NCBI GenBank assembly: GCA_012845835.1
Contig: JABAKD010000006.1
Location: forward strand, 5,758,318-5,822,317
Length of the DNA: 64,000 bases
Direction: 5' to 3'
Source: Undaria pinnatifida
Lineage: Eukaryota; Sar; Phaeophyceae; Laminariales; Alariaceae
Below, in pieces: positions 43,701 through 55,700 of this stretch. The translations under genes and the position numbers were made by a program. Position 1 is the stretch's first letter. The number at the start of each line of letters is the position of its first letter. The notes beneath the pieces are model-generated. The model had not been told where the DNA came from. It was given only the letters and a program-made list of their open reading frames with translations, and made no database searches.

Positions 43701-46700
43701 GCCTGGTATGATAATTGATTTTCTTGGCAAAGAGAAGGCCCCCAACAATTCACTGCGGATTCGTATGGCATAATTTACCACTAAGCACCGCACCAAACCT
43801 TCACACCGCGAAGGACCAGGGGGGTCAAACTTCACACCGCGAAGGACCAGGAGGGTCGAGCTTGACAACGCGAAGGACCAGGGGGGTCACTCGCACGGGT
43901 GACCTCGAGACACCGCAAAAAAAAAAAAAAAAAACGGGAGTGACCCCCCAACCGTAGTCAGGTTCTTCTGCCCGTGATTATATCTACATGGCAGCGTTGT
44001 TCATCGGCTGGCATTTTCATTGTTCCACCTGGAGTCAGCGTATAATTAAATCCTTTCAAATCACGTGGCAGGGAGCCTCGCAAAAAATGGTGCACGATCA
44101 CCCCTCCAATATCGCTGTATGTAGTATATGGTGGCATGCGTGTTGGTGCTCCATCATTCCGTAACCGACTGACACGTGCCATACCATAGAGGTGCGCTGG
44201 CTCTATTTCGCATTCTGAGAGGGTTTTTGCTTTGGATCGAATACTCCACCCAAACGAAGAGACTCGAGATAGCTTCAAAGCGCAACTCGATTACCAAAGA
44301 CACGGCCTCGGGCGTGATAAAATGCTCTATACATCACCACCTAAGAGTACCCTGAAAGCGCAACGTGATTACCGGAGACATGGCCTATAGCAGGTTGTGT
44401 GAAGAACAAAAAATGTGACAATTGAAAAAAAAAAACAGACACTCCCACGGCTTCATGGTGGGGATCCAACGTTGTTATCAAAAACGTAATTCAAGAAAAT
44501 GATCTGGCCAAGAGTTGCTACCTCTATGTACTGCAGCACACCCCCCACTGTTCAACGTCGGGCAGCGCTTTAGATGTTGGACCGTGACCACGGTACAGGG
44601 GTCGCTGTTGTGGGGGCTCGGGGTCACTTGCGCACGTGTCCTCACTGTTTCTACTGCGGTCCTAAGCTCTGCGCCGAGCTGTTTATATTTAGCGATACCA
44701 ACCTGCTGCATATGAAACGATAAGACATATGCTTTCGGAAGCGAAATAATCCAAGCATTCCGCAGGCGCCATCCTCCCGCGTGCTGCTCCAACAAGTCCC
44801 TTTACGTCGTATCGTCTGTGAGGTACAGCGTCACTCGTGCGAGTGGTCAAACCCTAGGGATGAAAATGGGGACAACGTACTACAACAGACTATACCGTAG
44901 TCTTCTTCGGTTTTGTTCTCTAAGTCGCACAGGGTGGGCACCCCTGTACTGCAGAGAGGGCGCCGCGCGTATTTCGACGCGGTTTCTTTTTTCCTTTCTC
45001 ACCGCATCGCGACAGGCTGCCAGCAGGGTCTCGTTCCCCTCCTTGTATTGCCGCACGCGCACGTCGTACTCGTCTTCCAGCCTCTCAATCGCAAAGCTGT
45101 GGGTCGTCATGAATGCTTCCCCGATCGGGGTCCTATTTCCGGCGTCCCCGCCCCCAGAGCGAAAGAAAAGCACGGCCTCCTCCAGTATACGCTCGTAGTG
45201 CACCCAGCTGGGGTGTTGACAGGGGGGCACGGGCAGTACGGAGGATGGGGATGGACGCGTGGTGCATTAAGTGATGGAAGGCGGGCTACGATAGAGGTAC
45301 GGCATACCCCTTTTTGGCGAAACCATTTTGTGAATGAAGTCGACTCCTTCACCCAAAATCGTCGGGAATACCATATTTGTTTGTGTGTGCCGATCCAATG
45401 TCTTGTTTCATCGGGTACATTTTCGGATATGTTTTCGGTTAAGCCAACAAAATCAGAGTTTCGAGGTGAGGTATACACCTACTCAATTCAGGAGGCCCCC
45501 TCGGAAAATGACTGATGGGCATTTCACAGAACGTACAGTGTCATGCGTCTGGGGGTAGATGGCCGTCTTGGCCGACACGTTTCTGCTGGATTGGGGCTGC
45601 TCGAGTCATGACTACACAGCGAAACGCCGTTGAACTGAGAAAATCCCACCGTAGGATTGCCCTTTTCGGGGCCAAACGTTTCTGACCTTCTTACGGGTTG
45701 ATTGGCCTCTTCAAGCGTGGAAGTATCTTGGTTATTTATAGTATGGTATCGTTACGGGCGTGTTTGGGGCGGGACTAGCGCATAGAACTGTCGTCGGCCA
45801 GGGTGCGCGAATGCCTTTCCAAGTAATGTTTCGGGTGATGATGACGAAGATGTTGATGACAATGGATGACGATGCTGACGATGATGGATGATAATGATGT
45901 TGATGACGAGGGATGACGATGCTGACGATGATGGGTGATGATGTTGATGATGTTGACGACGAGGGATGACGATGCTGACGATGATGGATGATGACGATGT
46001 TGATGACGAGGGATGAAGATGCTGACGATGATGGATGATGATGTTGATGATGTTGACAGTCAGCAGCTAGCTCTCCACATGTTAAGACCCAGGCTACGGT
46101 ACCATAAGGGTTATGTATGCTATGTAGGGTTGTTTCCAAGTTTTGTTGGCAGTGGCTGGGGGTCACTCGCTCGAGTGAACCACCCCCCTGTTCCTTCCTT
46201 CGCGGTCATAGACTTTTGTGACATACTGTTGAATTATTTTAGACATGAATCCTTGATGGGATGGTTAGTTGGATTGCGATAAACTAACCACCTAACGTGT
46301 CTTGGTCAGTGAGGTGCAGAGCCATTCGTGCGACTGCTGAAGACCAGGTGGTGAAAACGGGGAGATGTCGCCTGCCGCTTTCCCCTACCGTTAGCTTGAG
46401 AGCTACAAAAATACACTCAGTGGCACCCCTACCTACCGTGATACGACTGAACTACTGCAATATGGTTTTCGCGTTGTTGTTTGTTGTATATATATAGGCC
46501 ATGGCATTATGGACTTGCGTTTCCCTTCCTTCTTTTTTCGCTCAAAATCATTTATTGCGTGAGGGACGAGGAACTCTTCCAGCGAGAAACCTCAGGAGAT
46601 TTATCGCAGGCACACCATCTCTACCGCTTCACGCGTCGGTGGGGGGAATGTCAAGATGACTGTTTCCGAGCAAAGGACACCGTTAAGTCTGGCTGAGGTC

Positions 46701-49700
46701 GCGTGGTTTGTGCATTGGTTGTTGCGGGGACGGACGAACGGACATATCTGCGACTACGCTAAAACATCTAAAAGCCATCCCACGCTATGCGTACAGCAGA
46801 TTCTAAGGACTTTTTTAGGTCCTAACACGAAGAGGTTAATTTCACGCGTGCTACGATAGAGGGGCAACCACCATTTCTCTGCGGTTGCTCAATTCAGGAG
46901 ATGAAGGCCTCTCCCAAACGCGGGTTCGGAGAAAAACAAAACTGCCTCTATCGATTTTATGGCTTAGATACACAAACAAGAACCATGCAAAAACACTGGC
47001 CTATTTCCGACGATTTTGTTTTCACAAGGAACTCCGTTGTTCAGAAGACGTTGCACACGAAACGTTTCACATCGATTATAGCCTGCGTCATGTACCACGT
47101 ATCACGCCCGAGACATAGTTTCGAAGGCGTTCGTTGGCGCAACTCGGCCAACTTTTCTACGCGCTACAAAAAAATATATACTACTGGTATTGAAGACGCT
47201 TGCTACAATAGAGGTGCACCACATTTTTTCTGCGGTTTTCCTCAATGTGCGAGCTTAAGACCCCTCTCAAAAACTGATTCGGAAAAAGATTAAATTGCTA
47301 CACCGGATAAAAATCCCCATAGCCTAGGTATAGAACGAGAGGCATGCAAACAAAAAATGTTATATTTCCGACGATTTTGGGTCAACCCCTTTAGAGCCCC
47401 CGAACCCTCCCTATACTAAAACCAAGTGAATTTGTCCCCAAAAATGGGTTTCCAGTTGTAAAGGGGTTAATTAAAGAGCGCCGTCATTCAGAAACCGTTT
47501 CAGACCACAAGTGATACCTCTATGGTAGCACGCGTCTAAAACAAGTAGTTCGAAGTATACTCGTAAAATTGCCATACCATCAATACCAGCAGGATTAATA
47601 GTTACAAACTTGAGAAGCTCGACCGGTCACAAGGTCGCAGACCCTCGGCCCAGAAAGAGCAGCTTAGCTGCTGCCTCGTGATGACTCCTGTATCGCAGCA
47701 ACGCCATAGAGATGGTCCCCGACAAAACGATCCACCAGGACTGGGTGCAGATCCATACGCATAGCACCTGCATCTACAATTTGATACATCTATTTCGTGA
47801 GCAAACATAGGCGTGACTAGCTACAATATAAACCGCTAGGGGCTCCGAAACTGACCCAATGATTAGAAGTTGCAGCCGTGGTCGCGCTTTAACGGGGTAC
47901 CCAGCAATAGAGTGCCGGGGGGGGGGGGGGGGGTGAATTTTTGAGGCATGTGTTTTTTGTGGGCAATTGAAGTCCACCAGTGTGGAAACACAGGTTACCC
48001 TAACATTTGTACGGGTGTACATATTGTAAGGGCTAATGCATTGAAGCTTGGTCCGGTTGCGCGGATGAATGCCTTCGAAGTCATGTTTCGGAGATCAGAG
48101 AGCTTGCGGGAGAAGGGATGTTAAATTATGTTGGTACCCTCTATTTTCACTACTGGGTGTAAACTATCACACGTATCACACATGTCAAACATATCACACA
48201 TATCACACATACCATCATCCTATCTTACTACCATGCTATCCTATATCAGACTATCATACTATCATATTATCATACTATCATACTACCATATCACACGTAC
48301 TATCATATTATCATACTATCATATGCTGTCGTACTGTCATACTCGCACGAGCGACTCTGTCTCACGGACGAAAACAAGATACAGGCGATTTGTTTGGCGC
48401 AGCTTAGCAAACCGTTTGATTCGGGATTCTTATCGTAAAAAAGGTACAGTGGCACGAACGGCTACGACCGAAAGGAACAGGGAGGGCATCCGGTGCGAGA
48501 AAAGGCCCTAAAGGGGACTCCCTTTCCGTAGCGTTTTGCCCGGGTAAGATATTGAGCTAACATTACGTTTGCTGAGCTGCAAAACCTTCCGCAAGGCCCC
48601 GAAGGTACGGGGGCCCCAGCATAGTGTTTTGAGAAGAGCTTGTCGCGACCTTGTTCTACGGAGAACCGCACTATCCAGGGATAGTTAGGGATCCCCTTCT
48701 AGTGCGGGTATTGTTACGTGGGAAGGATTGGTATTACGATACCCCCTCAAACACACAGGTATCGTTATCTGGGAGAGACTTATATTGCGGTACCGTCCCC
48801 CCCCTTCCCTCGGAACCAACGGTTTTCATGGCTGCTCGACAGGAGAAAGAAAGGGTGATGAAATATATATATATTTCTTCACAAAATTTCTGGCTGGCAC
48901 AGGACCATCGAACGAGGACGTCGGGGGTAATAAATTTGAGACGATACGGCCATTAGGAGTTGGTTTAACAAACCGGCGATTTTGTTAAAGAAATGACGTG
49001 GGAGGGCTACCGTAGAACAACCTGAAGGGACGACGCTACTGCGGGATGAGCGACCACAACTGCACCCCTACACCTGTCGAGATGGAGGCCTTTCAGGTGC
49101 CTGTCGGGCACGAGCTGTAGAAAGTGCAGGCCGCATCCGAAATAGACGAAGTCGGCATCTACCTCCTCGCTCTTGCACTCGTTGAAGACCTGGAAAAACC
49201 AAAAAAAAAAAAGTACCGCGGGTTTGGCAAAAAAAATATGTCAAAAAAAGGACTGACCGAAATGTGAAAAATGCCTCACAGACCGTCTTGATTGCCTTTC
49301 TCGCCTCTCGAGAAAACCTTGGCTAAGGTGTGTGTGGGGGGGGGGGGTCCCTTTCGGGGCCTCATTTTGCAATAATAGCTCTGGGTCACTCTCGCGAGTG
49401 ACTCCCCCTATTCCTTCGCGGTCTTAACGGTTTGGTGCTTGTTCTAAATTTGCGATATGAACATGGGATGGGATGGTTAGCTCCGGTGCACCGAAAACCT
49501 AACCCGAGGTATTTTGGTCCGCGGTCGATGTAAGCGCCCGGTAATGGAAACTGGGGTACCCCCTCCCTACCGTAGCCATGGTTTGAAGTCGAGCGCAACA
49601 TTTCAGCACGAGATTGACGTCACGGGAAGGGGTGCATTTTTTTAGCCATAAAAAGGTGTGCCTGGCCGGCTGAGCTTGTCAAGTGAGTGTAAGGTTATTG

Positions 49701-52700
49701 GGGTGGGGACACAGAGTGCCCCCTGCAGGTCTGCCAATTGAACAGGTCTTCGGAGAGTCCCCGTTTTCTTGGCCTTCGCAGTCGTGGCATTTTTTCGATT
49801 TAGCCGGAGCCCCGGATGGCTTCTGACATCGGAGGCTCGTGCCTCCGATCTACTTCCTGCCTATACCCAATATTAAACGACAACCTTCACGCACGAAACC
49901 CAGCCAAATTATCTCAATACGGATAATTACAGGCCTTTCGAGGCCGTATCTCAACACGAGGAACGAACGGTTCGTCTAGAAACAATTCGTGAATTATTTG
50001 ATTTGGGGCTAGGGTCTACAGAAAAGCTTTGTCGGGTTGGCCGAACAAACGCCTTCCACGTACAAACCCACTGAAGGGGGGTGGGTCCCCTTTTTAGGGA
50101 CCTTTTTTTGCAGTGGCTCGGGGTTCACTCGCGCGAGTGACCCCCCGGTTCCATGCAAGTCATAGCTAGGGTTTCGTGCTGCTTAAATATTGTGGATGTG
50201 AATCCCCAATGGAGTTGGTTAGCCACGCTGCGGCCGAACAAATCGCCTGGAACTTGTTTTTGCCCGTGCGGTATAGAGTCACTCGTGGGACTGGCTCAGA
50301 TCCGGTGGTGAAAATTGGCGGTACCCCCCTGCAGTAGCCTATATCTCTGGGACCACAAGTCATTTTTAGGGTTGTGAGATATGAAGCTCCTCGTGTTCAG
50401 AGCTCGGAAACTGCGTGCTGCGCCCCTATTGTGGGATTGCTCCTGCTCGTGGTGCGTTAGGTAGCGCAGCAAAGCTACTTTTGCCATGCCTCGCCCAATC
50501 GCGGACGTTGTTGTGAAAATTATTGAAAATGATCCCCGCATGGTCAATCCCATGCCACTACGAACACACATCATATTCAACTCTGATTACACGCAAAATG
50601 ATGAGTAAAATCGTTAAAAAAAGCAGCCCAAGGACCAATCGCATGCAACTACGTATACGGCAACTACTACTGCTCTACACCGCAAAAGAAAAATGCAAGC
50701 GGTATTAGGCGGTTCCGCATTTGAGAGAAATCCCGTCACAATCCGAACTATTTCGGCAAATAAAGAGTACAACTATATCGTACGAGGAACGCGTCTTAGA
50801 GTACTTTGACGTCATCTTGCGCGTACCTTGGTGTAGTGGAGGCTGACAACGAATCTGTTGTCCTCCGGTTGGTTTCCGTCTTCCTCAGCACCCCTATCCC
50901 CCCCAGTGCACCGCACATCCACCAGATTTGCATCGTCTTTGAAGGAAGCGTCGTAACACTGTTTATTACCGTCGGCCGCGATTCTTTGCTTCAGTAGCCA
51001 GGCCAGCAGGTTGGCTTGCATCTAACAGAGTGGGGAGGCATTACGGAAGAGGGGACGGGGGGGGAGTGCAAACTCGTTGTTATGCGTGGCCGTACACCTG
51101 CGTTGCACCCGTCAGGAAAAGAAAAAATCAGGACTTATTTGAGACATTGGAACCACACAGCGCATTCCTTAGGAAAATCCCTAATTCCGCGACACACATT
51201 GCTGTACTTGGCCCAGGAAATAATGCAGGGTGCAAGCGTGTAGCTTAGTGCTGTTACTACAGGTCACTAAAACGGCAGCAGATAATTCCATGTCGATCAT
51301 TACGGGACGTGACCACGTCGCTGAAAATTGGATTTGTGGTAACTTCCAGGATTTGGTTTGCACAGCCTTTTTTTTTCCATTGTGAACCCGGATTTTTTCA
51401 GCTTTTATGAAAGATATTTCGAGGACGTCGGCCGTGAGTTCGAAGAAATTCAGGTCAATGCTCATCTTTGCAAGCTGCGTTGTTGGTACTTGTAACGTAC
51501 TATATGGGTGATTTTTTATCGGGAGGGGTCCTATTTTTTGTCCGCCATAATGGTAAGTGTTGGTAGTTATACTTTATTTAGGTGGCAATTTTGAGCTAGA
51601 TCAAAAATCACATCTACTTTTTTATAAATTTATTACAGTAGTAGATGGCCCTTTATAGTGGCGACCTGAGTAGTGAAGGGCCCTGGATAGTGGCATAAAA
51701 ATATCCTGGCAATATCTCAACCCGATATAGTGGCACTTTCCCACTATTGAGGAGTCGTTCTACGGTAGCCCCCCCAACTTTTCTTCAACGAAATCGGCGG
51801 TTTTGAAACCAGCTCCCGGCAATATCTCCTAAAGTACGGTGCCCCTTGCCACCCTGACGTCATCAATCGATAGCCCTGTGCAAACAAGAGAACGTATGTT
51901 TGTTTTTTTTTATTGCATCATTCGTCGTGTCGAGCAGCCATAAAAATTCGTTCAAGAAAATCGCGGGTTTGGGGGGGGGGGGCTATCGTTGAAGCTGTCT
52001 GAGGACGGGGCCCTCAATAGTGGCATGTTGGGCGTCTCACACACCCAATAGTGGCAGTTCCAAACAGCGGGCCCCCACTACTGCTGGACCTCACCTGCCC
52101 ACACGCACCCTCAGCAGTGGGCGCCACACGTATCATGCCAGCCTGCGTGGACCTAGAACTGTGTGAACTCCCAAACCGACAACTGGGTTAGAAAGACGGG
52201 CACAGATGTCGCCTTGGCTCCGGTGGCCGGCTTCATGGAATATGTGGTGAACCAGAGGAGGAGGGCGGCAGAGAAATACACCGCGTCTGCAACCCGTGCA
52301 TCGCCAAGAAGCAAAAGACACCCGACTCCTCGAATCAGCCTAAGCGTGCCTCGAAGGCCGTGGAGGAATGGGCTGGGTTGGAGGAGCAAGCCGAGTTTGC
52401 TGACACTGTCTAAAGACGCAAAAGAGATTTTCATCGAGAAGGTTAACACGTACGAGGAAAAGGCGGACAGTGACGACGAGCCAGACAATGCCAAAGATTC
52501 TGAGAGCGCGGGGGGTGGGGGGAAGGAGGCGCGCCGTCGTTCGCGGAACTGGCTGAACTTTTTAGTCCTCTAGAACAGTCCGCAGAGTCGTGTGGCATTG
52601 GCGAAGCCGGGCATTACCTCCGCAAGGCGAAGATGGTGTTCTTCGCAGCGCACTCCGCCAGACCGGAACGGCAGATGGGCATTACAACGTTGGCGGACAC

Positions 52701-55700
52701 CTAGTGCAATCAGTCGGCTGACGCCTACACCAAAAGTGCTCGTACGTAGTTTCAGAGCATCGTGGTGGTTTGGTTGATGCGCCGGGGCGGAAAGCGTTTG
52801 GCTCTTCAAGCTTGCTTGCTTCAGTTGTTCGCGTCTCTGCGTTGCTGTTGTCGTTTCTTCTGCGTGTGTTGAACCCCATGTTACACGGCCCGCCGGACAA
52901 AACATAAATAATAATGTGTTTTATAATTTTATTTCTGTAGTTTCCACTATTATAGTCTATTGCTCTACCATATAATGTATGGTGGATGGTTTACGGGTGT
53001 ATGGCTTGGTCAGGGTCGTTGGTACTGTGCGCACGTATATTTTCTCTATCTACCTGAGGGTGGTTTTGGACAATGATTATTTATTTTTTTTTTCACTGTA
53101 ATATTGGCGGGTTTTGGTATACATCGGGAGTATGAAGACAGAAGACAGTAATGGTGCTCTGATAGATATCATGTGAAAGTTCCATCCTAAAAATTATAAA
53201 ATAAAATAAAAATAATAAAATAGTAAAATAATAAATAATTAAACAAAAAAAGTAACATGTACTGTCACCACAACATTTTACGTGTAAAAGTCCCACCCTG
53301 AAAAACCACGGGAATCGGTGAGGCTCGAACCCACGGTTCTAAATTAATACGTTGTCACCCTAACGAAAAAAAAAAACACCCCTAAAAAACAAAAGCAGGA
53401 GTCGGTGAGCTTAAAGCAATACGCTGTCACTCTAATATAAAAAAACCCCACCCCGACAAGAATGAAATTTATTACATAAAAAAATACTCGGAGTATAGAT
53501 TAAATAACGGGAGTCGGTGAGCCTCAAATTCACGGTTCTAAATTGATACTGTCATCTTCAACGATACAGAAAAAAACAGTTTCGTTTCACGAGCGAAAGT
53601 TTCTGAAAAAAATACGAGTCGTACTGGGTTCAAATTTCGAATATAGCTGTGCAAACCAAATCCTGGAACTACCAATCCACTTTCCAGCGACGTGGTCGCG
53701 TCCCTTAATCGACATGAAATTATCTGCCGTTTTCGTGAGCTGTAGTGACAGCACCAAGCTACACGCTTGTACCCTACAACAATTTCCTTGGCCGAGTACA
53801 GCAGTGTGTGTAGCGGAATTACACTGACTTTCCCAAGGAATGCGGTGTGGTTCCAGTGTCTCAAATGATTCCCTGTTTTCTCATTTTTCGAAGGGTGCAG
53901 CAGCGGTACGTAATCCTAAGACCATATACCCTCCTCGCATCCCTAGCATACGTCGGGATGGCGTGCCACACGCGACGCGTGCTACGCTAGAGGTAGCACC
54001 TTTCGTCTGTTTTTTTTTCTGAATGACTGGGCTTCTTAACTCAAAATCGTCGAAAATACGCCCCATTTTTTTTTATTATTCAAGTTGTGTACCTCTAGGC
54101 CACGGGAGGTTTCATCCGGTCGGTGGCAACTTTAATATTCTCCACATGAATGAGTTTTTGGGAGAGGTCCCTTAAGCTGCCAAAGTTGAAGAACCTCTGA
54201 AAAAAACGGTTCACCTCTGTCGTAGCACGCGTCTCGCCGGGTTTTTGGGTATCGCACATGCAAGATGGGGTCGACGTCGCAGTGGGGGAAACTAGTATTC
54301 CAATCCGGATATCTGCGCAACGACTTCGGTCGGAACGCCTGGACACCATGTTGACTTGCACCTCTAAAGACCACAAAACTGCCTGGGGAAGGTCAAGTGG
54401 CAATCATTTGCTTCAAGCGTTTAGGCCAGCATGTTGGCGTGCATCTACCAGTGAAAGGAAATAGGGTATGGAAAATACTGGGGTGCCAATGTCAACGGGG
54501 TAGAAGTGGACAGACAACTTTGCTTTCTCCAAGAAACAGAAACAACAACTTTGCTCCCAGAGCTTCCAAGTTAGCGTGCTGGCTTGCATTTTAAAACCGT
54601 GGCAGTTCTGCTGTATGTAGTAGTAGTGTGAAGAGGGTTTGGTCGCGTTTGTTTGATCTAAGAGCCAGACATGCGTGTTGCCTTGCATCTAGCACTGGGA
54701 AGGGATTACAGAAGAAGAGCGGATAGGCGGAGGCAGGCCAAGAACTAGACCATAACACAAAACAACAATTTCCGTTCAGGAGACGGGCCTAAGCGTTCAC
54801 TTCCATCGGTAAACGGCAGGACAGTACGGAGTATGGAGTGGCTGAAAACATTTTATCGCTAAGCAAGACGTCATCACCCGCATGCTTCTGAGTAGTATCC
54901 ATCATCAGCATGATTCTGAGTAATCCAAACCCCAAAACACATGGGTTCGGCTCCAAGTAGCTCACTATAGGACGAGTGCATCGATAGTGGTAGCCGGTCT
55001 TGGCTGTTGCTTTCTGGATGACGGGGTTTCTCAACCCCGAACACTCGGCATTTTTTTTGTTTTTCTGACTTACGTAGTAATGCGTTTGCATACTTAGGCT
55101 ACGAGTTTGAAAACCACGGGGTTGTGTCTTGAGGGAACTTACGATCATCAGTGTTTGGGCGAGGAATATAGAGCAACTCACGGGAGGAGCCTGCCATCAA
55201 AAAACGCTCATGTACGGCAGGGGGCATCTTACGATGATGTTGTGATGATGCAGTAACGATGATGTTGTGATGATGCAGTAACGATGATGTTATGATTATG
55301 TTACGATGGTATCATGATGTTACGATGATGTTATGATTGTGTTATGTGATATCATGGTGATGTTAAGACGATGTTATGATGATGTAACGATGATGTAATG
55401 ATGGTGTTATGATGATGTTATGATGGTGTTACGATGATCTTATGACGGTGTTATGATGGTGTTATAATCATGTTTAGATCATGTTATGATGATGTTATGA
55501 TAATGCTGTGATGATGTTATCAAGATGTTACGACGTTGTTATGATGATGCTATTACGATGTTACGATGCTGTTACGATGATGCTATGGTGATGTTAGGAT
55601 GATGTCATGATGATGTTATGATGATGTTACGATGGGGTTATGATGATGTTATGGTGATGATACAATAATGGTATGATGATGTTATGATGATGACATGATT

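Noticed and set aside
45835..46060. His/Ser-rich minus-strand ORF
   Set aside because: Translation of the GATGATG minisatellite.
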